Positions 27,730 through 36,697 of a stretch of DNA of 64,000 nt are shown here, piece after piece. Location of the stretch: the NCBI RefSeq assembly GCF_025290835.2, contig NZ_JAOCQD020000001.1, forward strand, positions 2,356,001 to 2,420,000, written 5' to 3'. The DNA comes from Aquabacterium sp. OR-4 (GTDB taxonomy: Bacteria > Pseudomonadota > Gammaproteobacteria > Burkholderiales > Burkholderiaceae_C). The notes under the pieces were generated by a model. The model searched no databases, was not told where the DNA came from, and saw only the letters and a list, made by a program, of their open reading frames with translations. Position 1 is the stretch's first letter, and each line of letters starts with the position of its first letter. Made by a program: the position numbers and the translations under genes.

Positions 27730-29046
27730 ATGGCAAGACCCGAGATCCGCATCCCCGCCCACCGCATGCTGCGCGGCCTGGCCGCCGCTGCCGCGCTGTG
27801 CGCCGCCGCGGGCGCCCAGGCGCAAGAGACCTTCAAGGTCGGCGTCGTCAGCTTTCTCTCCGGCCAGGCGGCCGAGAGCTTCGGCATCCCGGCGGTCAAC
27901 GGCGCCAAGCTGCTGCTCGAGGCCTTCAACAAGGGCGCCGCGCCGGCGCCCTACAACAAGCCCGGCTTCGGCGGCATCAAGCTCGAGTTCGTCTACGTCG
28001 ACGAAAACGGCGGTGCCACCAAGCAGGTGCAGGAGCTGCGCAACCTGTACGACCGCGAGAAGGTCGATGCCGTGGTGGGCTACGTGAGCTCGGGCGACTG
28101 CCTGGCGGTGGCGCCGGTGGCCGAGGAGATGAAGAAGTTCCTGATCCTCTACGACTGCGGCACGCCGCGCATCTTCGAGGAGCGCAGCTACCAGTACGTG
28201 TTCCGCACCGCCAGCCATGCGGCGATGGACAACGTGGCGCTGGGCCGCTACCTGAAGGCCAAGAATGTCAAGATCGAGACCTTCAACATGATCAACCAGG
28301 ACTACGCCTGGGGCCAGGACTCGAAGAAGGACTTCACCTGGACCATGGAGAAGCTCTACCCGGCCGCCAAGCTGGGCGAGGACCAGCTGCCCAAGTTTGG
28401 CGCCGGCCAGTACGGCAGCGAGATCTCGGCGCTGATGAAGACCACCGCCGACGTCACCCACAGCAGCCTGTGGGGCGGCGACCTGCAGGCCTTTGTGCTG
28501 CAGGCCGGCCCGCGCGGCCTGTTCAAGCGCACCCAGGTGGTGTTCTCGGCGGCCGACCATGTGCTGCCGGGCCTGGGCGACAAGATGCCCGACGGCGTGA
28601 TCCTGGGTGCGCGCGGCGCCTACGGCCTGATGTCGCCCAAGAGCGCGCTCAACGACTGGTGGTGGGATCTGTACAGCAAGGCGCACAACGTCTATCCGGT
28701 GCAGGCGCCCTACCGCATGGTGCAGGCCCTGCTGGGCCTGAAGCTGGCCGCCGAGAAGGCCATCGCCGCCAATGGCGGCAAGAAGCCCTCGCCCGAGCAA
28801 CTGGCCGCGGCGCTGCGCAACAGCGAATGGGATTCGCCGGCCGGGCGCATCCGCATGAGCAACGGCGGCGGCCACCAGGCCACGCAGGACACCGCCATCG
28901 GCAAGACCCGCTACGACGCGGCCAAGAAGATGGTGGTCATCGACGACATCATGCGGTTCCCGGCCAGCTGCGTGAACCCGCCGGCCACCATGAAGAGCGA
29001 AGACTGGATCAAGGCCGGCTTCCAGGGCGCCAGCGGCTGCCCCTGA
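27730..29046 (+). CDS. Periplasmic substrate-binding protein of a branched-chain-type ABC transporter
   Basis: A 438-residue type I periplasmic binding protein (Peripla_BP_6). A signal peptide (MLRGLAAAAALCAAAGAQAQ, cleavage near residue 30) leads into FKVGVVSFLSGQAAESFGIP, the usual start of the mature protein. Homology and partners place it in the LivK/HmgA-like family, but it lacks the UrtA signature, so it is not a urea-binding protein. Together with the adjacent CoA ligase it more likely binds an aromatic or other carboxylate. ATG at 27730 has CAGGAGA upstream; a start at 27694 would lengthen the signal region. Confidence 0.9.
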   Translation: MARPEIRIPAHRMLRGLAAAAALCAAAGAQAQETFKVGVVSFLSGQAAESFGIPAVNGAKLLLEAFNKGAAPAPYNKPGFGGIKLEFVYVDENGGATKQVQELRNLYDREKVDAVVGYVSSGDCLAVAPVAEEMKKFLILYDCGTPRIFEERSYQYVFRTASHAAMDNVALGRYLKAKNVKIETFNMINQDYAWGQDSKKDFTWTMEKLYPAAKLGEDQLPKFGAGQYGSEISALMKTTADVTHSSLWGGDLQAFVLQAGPRGLFKRTQVVFSAADHVLPGLGDKMPDGVILGARGAYGLMSPKSALNDWWWDLYSKAHNVYPVQAPYRMVQALLGLKLAAEKAIAANGGKKPSPEQLAAALRNSEWDSPAGRIRMSNGGGHQATQDTAIGKTRYDAAKKMVVIDDIMRFPASCVNPPATMKSEDWIKAGFQGASGCP

Positions 29047-29091
29047 GCGGTCTGCCGCAGCACCTGCACATCCACCCGGGGAGGGCCTCGC

Positions 29092-29988
29092 ATGGCTGAA
29101 CTCATCACGATCCTGATCGACGCGCTCACCTATGCCTCGTGGCTGTTCATCGTGGCGCTGGGGCTGACCCTGGTGTTCGGGGTGCTGAAGATCCTGAACA
29201 TCGCGCATGGCAGCTTCTATGCGCTGGGGGCGTATGCGGCGGCCAGCTTCGTGGGCTGGGCGGCCAGCATGCAGTGGGCACCGGCCTTCAGCCTGGTGGC
29301 CATGCTGCTGGCGGCGGTGGCGGTGGCCGCACTGGTGGCCCCGCTCACCGAGCGCGGGCTGCTGCGCTTCTTCTACGGCCGCGACGAGGTGCTGCTGGTG
29401 CTGGTGACCTATGCGCTGTTCCTGATCATGGAGGACGTCACCAAGCTGATCTGGGGCGCCAACCCCTACTACGTGAGCGAGCCCTATGGCCTGTTCGGCA
29501 ATGTCGACATCGGCAAGCAGAGCTATGTGGGCTACGACTTCGCGCTGGTGGGCCTGGCCGCCGCGGTGGGCCTGGTGGTGTGGTGGTGCCTGAACCGCAC
29601 ACGCATCGGCAAGATCGTCACGGTGGTCATCCACTCGTCGGAGATCGCCGCCAGCATGGGCATCAACGTGTCGCGCGTCTACATGGGCGCGTTCGCCGCC
29701 GGCATCCTGCTGGCGGCACTCGGCGGCGCCTTCACCGCGCCGATGATCTCGGTGCAGCCCGGCGTCTCGGTGGGCGTGATCATCGTCTCGTTCGCGGTGG
29801 TCATCATCGGCGGCCTGGGCAGCATCGAAGGCGCCGCCATCGGCGCGCTGATCGTCGGCCTGGCGCGCTCTGTTGCGGTGCACACCGCACCGGTGGCCGA
29901 GCTGTTCTCGATCTACATCGTGATGGCCATCGTGCTGATGTTCCGGCCCGAGGGGCTGTTCCAGCGCATCCAGGCGCGCAAGATCTGA
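29092..29988 (+). CDS. Branched-chain-type ABC transporter permease (LivH-like)
   Basis: A 298-residue inner-membrane permease with about eight hydrophobic segments, the family motif VFGVLKILNIAHGSFYALGAY near residue 25 and the GGLGSIEGAAIGALIVG coupling region near residue 240. It pairs with the LivM-like protein encoded 13 bases downstream. GGGAGGG precedes its ATG. Confidence 0.93.
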   Translation: MAELITILIDALTYASWLFIVALGLTLVFGVLKILNIAHGSFYALGAYAAASFVGWAASMQWAPAFSLVAMLLAAVAVAALVAPLTERGLLRFFYGRDEVLLVLVTYALFLIMEDVTKLIWGANPYYVSEPYGLFGNVDIGKQSYVGYDFALVGLAAAVGLVVWWCLNRTRIGKIVTVVIHSSEIAASMGINVSRVYMGAFAAGILLAALGGAFTAPMISVQPGVSVGVIIVSFAVVIIGGLGSIEGAAIGALIVGLARSVAVHTAPVAELFSIYIVMAIVLMFRPEGLFQRIQARKI

Positions 29989-30000
29989 GCGGAGGCGCGC

Positions 30001-31011
30001 ATGTCGGCAGTTCTTTCACCCACGCCCGCCGTGGCTGCGCCAGCCAGCGGCTTGGAGGCCGGCCCGGCGGCCGGGGGCGTGCGCCCCGGCCGCACGCTGG
30101 CCATCGGCCTGGCCGGTTTTGCGCTGCTGGCCGCGGTGGGCGCGGTGGCCCCCCGGTGGCTGGTGTTCCTGGTCACCATGGCGGCGGCCAATGGCCTGGT
30201 GTCGCTGGGCATCATGGGCCTGATGCGCGGCGGCGTGGTGCCCTTCGGCCAGGGCATGGTGTTTGCCGTGGGCGGCTACGCCGCGGCCCTGCTGTTCAAC
30301 AAGCTGGGCTTCACCGACGCGCTGGGCCTGGCGCTGGCCGGCGGCGTGGCCGCGCTGCTCGTGGCCGCGCCCTTTGCCCCGCTGCTGTCGCGCTACCGCG
30401 GCATCTTCTTCGCGATGCTGACGCTGGCGCTGTCGATGGTGACCTACGGCCTGCTGATGAAGCTCGACACCTTTGGCGGCAGCGACGGCTTCAACATGGG
30501 CCGGCCCACGCTGCTGGGCCAGGCCTTGCCCGATGCGCGCGCCGGCTATGTGCTGTACCTGCTGACCGTGGCCATCGCCTGCGTGATGGGCCTGCTGATG
30601 CGGGTGTTCTTCGACTCGACGCGCGGCCTGGTCACGCTGGCGGTGCGCGAGAACGAGCTGCGGGTGGAGTACCTGGGCGGCTCGGTGCGCCAGGCCATGG
30701 CCATCAACTTCCTGCTGGCCGCCTTTTGCGGCGGCCTGGGCGGCGCACTGGCGGTGATGGCGCTGGGCCACATCGAGCCCAACTTCAGTTTCTGGACCAC
30801 CTCGGGCGAGTTCGTCTTTGTGGCCATCCTGGCCGGCTGGCAGAGCGTGGCCGCGGTGTTCGTGGCCAGCACCGTGCTGGAGGTGGTGCGCAGCTTCTCC
30901 AGCGCCTACTTCCCCAACACCTGGCAGCTGGTGCTGGGCCTGTTTCTGCTGTTCGTGATCCGCTTCCTGCCACGCGGCATCGGGTCGCTCTGGACCAAAA
31001 AGGGCCGCTGA
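30001..31011 (+). CDS. Branched-chain-type ABC transporter permease (LivM-like)
   Basis: A 336-residue permease. It has a 30-residue Ala/Pro-rich cytoplasmic start, then about eight to ten membrane segments and the LivM motif MRGGVVPFGQGMVFAVGGYA; the loop VRENELRVEYLGG that contacts the ATPase is present. It forms the channel together with the LivH-like permease. Its ATG follows GCGGAGGCGCGC. Confidence 0.93.
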   Translation: MSAVLSPTPAVAAPASGLEAGPAAGGVRPGRTLAIGLAGFALLAAVGAVAPRWLVFLVTMAAANGLVSLGIMGLMRGGVVPFGQGMVFAVGGYAAALLFNKLGFTDALGLALAGGVAALLVAAPFAPLLSRYRGIFFAMLTLALSMVTYGLLMKLDTFGGSDGFNMGRPTLLGQALPDARAGYVLYLLTVAIACVMGLLMRVFFDSTRGLVTLAVRENELRVEYLGGSVRQAMAINFLLAAFCGGLGGALAVMALGHIEPNFSFWTTSGEFVFVAILAGWQSVAAVFVASTVLEVVRSFSSAYFPNTWQLVLGLFLLFVIRFLPRGIGSLWTKKGR

Positions 31012-31015
31012 CACC

Positions 31016-31771
31016 ATGACCCCGATGCTGGAGGCCACGGGCCTTGAAAAGCGCTTCGGCGCGGTGGTGGCGGCACAGGCCATCGCGGTGCGCATCGGCG
31101 CTGGCGAGCGGGTCAGCCTGATCGGCAGCAATGGCGCGGGCAAGACCACCTTCGTCAACATGATCACCGGCTACCTGAAGCCCGACGCCGGCCGCATCAC
31201 GCTCGATGGCCGCGACATCACACCGCTGGCGCCACGCGCCATCACGCGGCTGGGCGTGGCCCGGTCGTTCCAGATTCCGCAGCTGTTCGGCGACCTCAGC
31301 GCGCTCGACAACATGCTGGTGGCCAATGCCTGCCACGACCAGCGCCTGAGCTTTCTGCAGCCGGCGCGCCGGCGCGAGGCCTTGGAGCGTGCGGCCCTGC
31401 TGCTCGAGCGCTTCGGCCTTTCCGAGCACCGCCACCGCCGCGTGGCCGAGCTGCCCGGCGGCGTGCGCAAGCTGCTCGACATCGCGATGGCGCTGACCAC
31501 CGCACCCAAGCTGCTGCTGCTGGACGAACCCACCAGCGGTGTCTCGGCCGAGGAGAAGTTTCCGATGATGGACACCATCATGGCCGCGCTGGGCCAGGAG
31601 CAGCGCACCACGGTGCTGTTCGTCGAGCACGACATGGACATCGTGGCGCGCCATGCCAGCCGCGTGATCGCGTTTTATGCCGGCCGAATCATTGCCGACG
31701 ACCTGCCCGAACGTGCGCTGGCCACCGACGACGTGCGCCGCTACGTCACCGGCGAACTCATCACCGACTGA
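31016..31771 (+). CDS. ABC transporter ATP-binding protein (LivG-like)
   Basis: A 251-residue ATPase. Walker A is GSNGAGKTT near residue 42, Walker B LLLLDEPTSG, and the switch His lies in FVEHDMD. The signature is LPGGVRKLLDIA, a departure from LSGGQ that is not rare in LivG proteins. It starts 5 bases after the LivM-like stop and partners the LivF-like protein, giving the usual two-ATPase arrangement. Confidence 0.93.
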   Translation: MTPMLEATGLEKRFGAVVAAQAIAVRIGAGERVSLIGSNGAGKTTFVNMITGYLKPDAGRITLDGRDITPLAPRAITRLGVARSFQIPQLFGDLSALDNMLVANACHDQRLSFLQPARRREALERAALLLERFGLSEHRHRRVAELPGGVRKLLDIAMALTTAPKLLLLDEPTSGVSAEEKFPMMDTIMAALGQEQRTTVLFVEHDMDIVARHASRVIAFYAGRIIADDLPERALATDDVRRYVTGELITD

Positions 31772-31787
31772 CCCGAGGCCCGTGCCC

Positions 31788-32441
31788 ATGCTGACCATCG
31801 AAGGCATCCATGTCGCCATCCAGGGCGTGGTCGCGCTGCGCGGCCTGTCGCTCACCGTGCCCGATGGGGCCATGGTCGGCCTGATCGGCCGCAACGGCGC
31901 CGGCAAGACCAGCACGCTGCGCGCGGTGATGGGCCACCTGGCACCCAGCCAGGGCCAGATCCGCTTCGACGGCCAGGACCTGGCGGCGCTGCCGCGCCAT
32001 GCCCGCGCCGCGCTGGGCATCGGCTACATGCCCGAAGACCGCGGCCTGGTGCCCGAGCTCACGGTCGAGGAGAACATCCTGGTGCCGGTGTGGGTGGCCA
32101 GGTCGCTGCGCAGCGACGAACGCCTGGCCCTGGTCTACCGCGTGCTGCCCGAGCTGCAGGAGATGAAGCACCGCCGCGCCATGCTGCTGTCGGGTGGCCA
32201 GCAAAAGCTGGTGGCGCTGGCCCGCGCGCTGGCCGTGGGCACCCGGCTGCTGCTGCTCGACGAGCCATTCGAAGGCGTGGCGCCAGCGCTCAGCAAGCGC
32301 TTGGGCGAGGTCATCGCCGGGCTCAAGGGCACGGCTGTTTCAGTGCTGATCGCGCAGAGCGACCTGAACCACTCACGCCGACTGGTCGATGCCGAGTTCG
32401 TGGTCGAGCGCGGTGCCAACGTGCAGCGCGAGCCGGCCTGA
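31788..32441 (+). CDS. ABC transporter ATP-binding protein (LivF-like)
   Basis: A 217-residue ATPase, a little shorter than typical LivF (about 235). Walker A GRNGAGKTS, signature LLSGGQQKLVALARAL and Walker B LLLLDEPFEGVAP are intact; the switch region reads IAQSDLN rather than with the usual His. It completes the five-part transporter. The ATG at 31788 is 17 bases after the LivG-like stop. Confidence 0.92.
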   Translation: MLTIEGIHVAIQGVVALRGLSLTVPDGAMVGLIGRNGAGKTSTLRAVMGHLAPSQGQIRFDGQDLAALPRHARAALGIGYMPEDRGLVPELTVEENILVPVWVARSLRSDERLALVYRVLPELQEMKHRRAMLLSGGQQKLVALARALAVGTRLLLLDEPFEGVAPALSKRLGEVIAGLKGTAVSVLIAQSDLNHSRRLVDAEFVVERGANVQREPA

Positions 32442-32448
32442 GCTCCCC

Positions 32449-34104
32449 GTGCCCGACCGCTTGCCTGACCCCTGGCCTGACCCCGCCTGGCCCGAGCGCA
32501 GCTGGCACGGCACCGCGCTGCCGGCCATGCGGCTGGAGGCCCCGCATGCCGACCGCGTGCTGCCGTGCTTTGTGGCACGGCCGCCCAGCGTGCACGCGAT
32601 GCTGGCCGCCAGCGTGGCCCGCAGCCCGCAGGCCGAGGCGCTGGTGGATGGCGAGCGCCGCTGGCGCTACGAGCAGCTCGACGCCGACTGCGCCCGCCTG
32701 GCCGCCGGCCTGGCCGCCGCGGGCCTGGTGCGCGGCGAGCGGGTGCTGATGTTCATCGACAACTGCGCCGAGTTCGTGCTGGTGTGGCTGGCGCTGCAGC
32801 GCCTGGGCGTGATCACCGTGCCGGTGGGCGTGCGCGAGCAGCGGCCGGGCCTGGCCTACATCGCCCGCCAGTGCGGCGCGGCGGCCGTCGTGGCCGATGC
32901 CGGGCTGGTGCCACGCCTGCCCGATGCCACCGAGGCGCCGGCGCTGCGCCTGCGCATCAGCGTGGGCCCGGCCGCTGGCTGCCTGCCGCTGGCCACGCTG
33001 CTGGCCTGTGGCGATGCCGCCCCGGACCCAGCCACCCCGGCCGAAACCGATGTGGCCGTGATCCTCTACACCTCGGGCACCACCGGCCAGCCCAAGGGCG
33101 CCACCATCACCCACCTGAACATCGCGCACTCGGTGCTGCACTACCAGCTGTGCATGCGCCTGCGGCCGGGCGAGCGCTCGGCGCTGGCGGTGCCGGCCAG
33201 CCATGTCACCGGCCTGATCGCCATCATCGCCAGCATGCTGCAGGTGGGCGGGGCCATCGTGGTGGTGCCGGCCTTCAAGGCCGGGCCCTTCGTCGCACTG
33301 CTGCAGGCCGAGCGCATCACGCACACGCTGATGGTGCCGGCCATGTACCAGCTGTGCCTGCTGCACGAACTTTTTGCCCACGCCGACCTGAGCGCCTGGC
33401 GCGTGGGCGGCTATGGCGGTGCGCCGATGCCGGTGGCCACCATCGACGCGCTGGCCGCCAGCCTGCCGGGCCTGATGCTGCTGAACTGCTATGGCGCCAC
33501 CGAGACCACCTCGCCCACCACCATGATCCCGTGGGGCGCAACGCGGGCCCATGCCGACAGCGTGGGCGTGGCCCTGCCCGCGGCGCAGGTGGCGGTGATG
33601 GACGAGCAGGGCCGCGAGCTGCCGCGCGGCGAGACCGGCGAGCTGTGGATTGCCGGCCCGATGGTGGTGCCCGGCTACTGGGCCAACCCCGAGGCCACGG
33701 CGGCCAGCTTCAGCGCCGGCTGGTGGCACTCGGGCGACCTGGGCAGCGTCGATGCCCAGGGCTATGTGCGCGTGTTCGACCGCAAGAAGGACATGCTCAA
33801 CCGCGGCGGCTTCAAGATCTACTCGGTCGAGGTCGAGAACGTGTTGATGGCCTGGCCCGGCGTGGCCGAGGCGGCCATCGTCGGCCGCCCCTGCCCGGTG
33901 CTGGGCGAGCGGGTGCACGCCTTCGTGCACATGGCCGCTGGCCACCCCGGCGGCGAGGCGCACAGCCAGGCCCTGCGCGCCTTCTGCGCCGAGCGCCTGG
34001 CCGACTACAAGGTGCCCGAGGCCATCCACTGGCGCGAGGCGCCGCTGCCACGCAATGCCAACGGCAAGCTGATGAAGCGGCTGCTGCGCGAGCAGCTGGG
34101 CTGA
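32449..34104 (+). CDS. AMP-forming acyl-CoA synthetase
   Basis: A 551-residue member of the ANL family that activates a carboxylic acid as acyl-AMP and then acyl-CoA. Motifs: P-loop YTSGTTGQPKGA near residue 205, CYGATETTSP, the WWHSGDLG hinge and the C-terminal catalytic Lys in PRNANGKLMKR. The start is a GTG at 32449, seven bases after the LivF-like stop; the ATG-initiated frame begins inside livF and is less likely. As the last operon gene it probably traps the imported acid in the cell. The specific acid cannot be read from the sequence. Confidence 0.88.
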   Translation: MPDRLPDPWPDPAWPERSWHGTALPAMRLEAPHADRVLPCFVARPPSVHAMLAASVARSPQAEALVDGERRWRYEQLDADCARLAAGLAAAGLVRGERVLMFIDNCAEFVLVWLALQRLGVITVPVGVREQRPGLAYIARQCGAAAVVADAGLVPRLPDATEAPALRLRISVGPAAGCLPLATLLACGDAAPDPATPAETDVAVILYTSGTTGQPKGATITHLNIAHSVLHYQLCMRLRPGERSALAVPASHVTGLIAIIASMLQVGGAIVVVPAFKAGPFVALLQAERITHTLMVPAMYQLCLLHELFAHADLSAWRVGGYGGAPMPVATIDALAASLPGLMLLNCYGATETTSPTTMIPWGATRAHADSVGVALPAAQVAVMDEQGRELPRGETGELWIAGPMVVPGYWANPEATAASFSAGWWHSGDLGSVDAQGYVRVFDRKKDMLNRGGFKIYSVEVENVLMAWPGVAEAAIVGRPCPVLGERVHAFVHMAAGHPGGEAHSQALRAFCAERLADYKVPEAIHWREAPLPRNANGKLMKRLLREQLG

Positions 34105-34270
34105 GCGGGGCTGAGGGGGCTGAGGGGGGCTGAGCGAGGCTGGCCCGGGCCGAACTGACGCCGGGCCTGCGGGCCGGCCTGCGCCGGGCCAAGCCAGGCC
34201 AGGGCACCCCTACACTGGCGGCCCTGCGCCCGGTGGCGGGCGCAGCCACACCACGAACACGCTGCGCACC

Positions 34271-35101
34271 ATGGGCTGGCAAGGCCACCTCGATCTGCAC
34301 TACCGCCACGACGGCAACCGCACCACGGCCCTCGACCGCCACCACGGCCCGCTGCGCGTGCTGCAGCGCCTGTACCCCGAGGGCGAGGCGGTCTGCCACC
34401 ATGTGCTGGTGCATCCACCCGGCGGCATCGTGGGCGGTGACGAGCTGGCGCTGAGCGCCCGGCTCGAGCCCGGCAGCCATGCGCTGATCACCACGCCCGG
34501 CGCCACACGCTTCTACCGCAGCAACGGGCCGCTGGCCCAGCAGACGGTGCAGGCCGAGCTGGCCGACGGCGCGCGGCTCGAATGGCTGCCGCTGGAAGCC
34601 ATTGCCTACCCCGGCTGCCGGGTCGAGAACCGGCTGCGCTTCACGCTGGCGCCCACGGCCCAGATGATCGGCCTGGATGTGCTGGCGCTGGGCCTGCCCG
34701 CCGCCGGCGAGGCCTTCGAGCGCGGCGTGGTCACGCAGCAGATCGAGCTGCCCGGTGTGTGGCTCGAGCGTGGCCGCATCGCCGGTGATGACCGGCTGCT
34801 GCGCGAATCGCCGCTGGGCCTGGCCGGTCACACGGTGCTGGGCACGCTGTGGCTGGCCGATGGCGCGCCGCTGGCCCGCGGCACGCGCGAAGCCCTGCTC
34901 GACGAGGCGCGGGCCCTGATCGACGGCCACACGCTGGCGCGCACGGCCGGCGTCACGGCGCCCGACGAATCATTGCTGGTGCTGCGGGTCTTGGGCGATC
35001 GGGTGGAACCGGTGATCGCGCTGCTGCACGCGGTGTGGGCGGCCTGGCGGCTGCGCCACTGGCAGCTGGCACCCTGCGCACCACGGGTCTGGCGCACCTG
35101 A
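34271..35101 (+). CDS. ureD: Urease accessory protein UreD
   Basis: A 276-residue UreD/UreH family protein, which scaffolds UreF and UreG on apo-urease during nickel insertion. Family signs are strong: WQGHLDLHYRHDGNRT at the start, HHGPLRVLQRLYPEG, HPPGGIVGGDEL and LITTPGATRFYRSNG. Usually it is followed by ureABC; here a hairpin, a terminator and tRNA-Arg follow, and no urease structural gene lies in the window. It starts 166 bases after the ligase stop, so it probably has its own promoter. The gene appears intact. Confidence 0.93.
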   Translation: MGWQGHLDLHYRHDGNRTTALDRHHGPLRVLQRLYPEGEAVCHHVLVHPPGGIVGGDELALSARLEPGSHALITTPGATRFYRSNGPLAQQTVQAELADGARLEWLPLEAIAYPGCRVENRLRFTLAPTAQMIGLDVLALGLPAAGEAFERGVVTQQIELPGVWLERGRIAGDDRLLRESPLGLAGHTVLGTLWLADGAPLARGTREALLDEARALIDGHTLARTAGVTAPDESLLVLRVLGDRVEPVIALLHAVWAAWRLRHWQLAPCAPRVWRT

Positions 35102-35109
35102 GCCTGTGG

Positions 35110-35128
35110 CCGGCCGCCGTGCGGCCGG
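35110..35128 (+). terminator. Hairpin after ureD
   Basis: A perfect 8-base-pair stem (CCGGCCGC, loop CGT) nine bases after the ureD stop, without a T-run. Confidence 0.35.
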
Positions 35129-35234
35129 GGCAGGTGCCTCAGCGTGGCTCAAGCCTTGGGCCGATGCCCGAGCCGGTGCCCAGGCCACCCTGAACCCTGA
35201 ACCCCGAACATCAAAACGAGACCCACAAAGGAAA

Positions 35235-35264
35235 ATGGGTGATCAGATTGCTCTGATCACCCAT
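35235..35264 (-). terminator. Rho-independent terminator of tRNA-Arg
   Basis: A perfect 13-base-pair stem (ATGGGTGATCAGA, loop TTGC) ten bases after the tRNA 3' end. The minus strand continues TTTTCCTTT, and the plus strand continues into ACCTTTTTT, so it can stop transcription from both sides, including read-through from ureD. Confidence 0.85.
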
Positions 35265-35273
35265 GACCTTTTT

Positions 35274-35350
35274 TGGTGCGGCTGGCAGGATTCGAACCCA
35301 CGACCCCTTGGTTCGTAGCCAAGTACTCTATCCAACTGAGCTACAGCCGC
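35274..35350 (-). tRNA. tRNA-Arg (anticodon ACG)
   Basis: A 77-base cloverleaf: acceptor stem GCGGCTG/CAGCCGC, D-arm AGCTCAGTTGGATAGAGT, anticodon loop CTACGAA and T-arm GGGTTCGAATCC. CCA is encoded. ACG, read as ICG after deamination, decodes CGU, CGC and CGA, the most used Arg codons here. Confidence 0.97.
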
Positions 35351-35360
35351 CAAGCCTCGC

Positions 35361-35390
35361 AGTATACACTGCGTTTTCAGATTTGTACAA
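35361..35390 (-). promoter_or_regulatory. Promoter of tRNA-Arg
   Basis: On the minus strand TTGTAC (35385-35390) and TATACT (35361-35366) are separated by 18 bases, ten bases before the tRNA 5' end. A TTTTCAGAT/ATCTGAAAA hairpin (35374-35404) covers the -35 region and could serve as terminator for hemY. Confidence 0.65.
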
Positions 35391-35419
35391 GCCCCATCTG
35401 AAAACTATCTTCGGGGCCC

Positions 35420-36664
35420 TCAATCGATGGCGCCGGCGGCGCGGTGGCAGGCGTTGGCGCGCTCCTCGTCACCCTCTTCGCCGGCCAGGTGGGCCAGCGT
35501 GCGCCAGGCCTGGCGGCGGGCACGCGATTCCACCGCGGTGTCGGTGGCGGCCTGCTCCAGCGGCCGGCGCGCCTTGCCCCACAGCTGGCGTTCGGCAAAC
35601 ACCGCACCCGCGGCGCCCTGCACGGCCGATTCGGTCGGGTGGTTGCGCTGCACGGTCTCGACCCGCGGCAGCCACTCCGGGCCGATGCCGGCCACAGCAT
35701 CCACCAAGGCCAGCGCCACCTGGGCCCGGCCATCGGCGCCCAGGCTTTCCAGCCGGTCCCACAGCGGCCGCAGCCACAGGCGGGCATCTTCGGCCGCGCC
35801 CAGGGCCGCCGCACGCCGCGCGGCACGCGCCGCCACGAAGGGGTCGCGCTGATCGGCCACATCGAACTGCGCCCACAGGCGGCGCAGCTGATCGGCGTCA
35901 TGAACGGCATCCAGCGTCTCGAAGGCCAGCGCGCGCAGCAGTGCCTGCGCCGCCGTGGCGGTGAAGGCCTGGTGATTGGCCAGCAGCCGCGCGGTGTGCA
36001 GGGCCTCGAGCGGACGCCGGCTCATGCGTGCGGCCTGCATCTTCAGGCGCAGCGCCTGGGTGCGGCGCGCCACGCCGGGCTGCAGCTCGGCCAGCAGGGC
36101 CTCGGCACGCGGGCCGTCGCGGTCGTCCAGCGCCCATTCGGCCGCCAGCAGGCGGGCGCCGTCATCGGCCGCACTGGGGCCAAGCTTGCGGCCCAGGCGA
36201 AAGGCACGCTGCAGCATCTCGTCGCGGCGGCCGCGGTCTTGCAGGCGGTGCAGGCTGCCGGCGGCGATGACATGGGCCAGCACCTGGAAGTCGTGGTCGT
36301 CGTGCAGCACCTCGACCTCGTCGCGGATGGCCACCGCCCGCTGCGCGGCCTTGTTGGCCCGGCTGTAGCGGCCGGCAAAGTACTCGGTGAAGGCCTCGCG
36401 CATCGACGACTGGGCCGCGCGTTCACGCTGCAGCGCCCGCCACTCGCGCGCCCGGGCCGGCAGGCCCACCAGCGCGTCGATGGCCTGCATGGCCGAGACG
36501 ACGACAAAGCCGATGCCCAGCGCAGCCAGCAGAAAGAAGTTGAGCGACAGGTCGAGGCGCCAGCCGCTCCAGTAGAAGGAGGCCAGCCCCTGGTTGTCGC
36601 CCAGCGTGAGCGCAGCCACCACGGCCACGGCAAACAGCAGCACCAGCCAGATGACGGTTCGCAT
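35420..36664 (-). CDS. hemY: HemY-like TPR membrane protein
   Basis: A 414-residue inner-membrane protein of the proteobacterial HemY family (not protoporphyrinogen oxidase). Two N-terminal transmembrane helices (about residues 4-22 and 40-62) are followed by TPR repeats. It is the last gene of the hemC-hemD-hemX-hemY cluster, and a role in late haem synthesis or complex assembly is proposed for the family but not established. It starts 33 bases after hemX. Confidence 0.92.
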   Translation of the reverse strand: MRTVIWLVLLFAVAVVAALTLGDNQGLASFYWSGWRLDLSLNFFLLAALGIGFVVVSAMQAIDALVGLPARAREWRALQRERAAQSSMREAFTEYFAGRYSRANKAAQRAVAIRDEVEVLHDDHDFQVLAHVIAAGSLHRLQDRGRRDEMLQRAFRLGRKLGPSAADDGARLLAAEWALDDRDGPRAEALLAELQPGVARRTQALRLKMQAARMSRRPLEALHTARLLANHQAFTATAAQALLRALAFETLDAVHDADQLRRLWAQFDVADQRDPFVAARAARRAAALGAAEDARLWLRPLWDRLESLGADGRAQVALALVDAVAGIGPEWLPRVETVQRNHPTESAVQGAAGAVFAERQLWGKARRPLEQAATDTAVESRARRQAWRTLAHLAGEEGDEERANACHRAAGAID

Positions 36665-36697
36665 GGGTTCTCGACGGGCTTGTGGCGCCAGCTGAGC

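Noticed and set aside
27730..35101. Urea transporter (urt) linked to ureD
   Set aside because: The binding protein lacks UrtA signatures and the operon ends in an acyl-CoA ligase; only position suggests a link.
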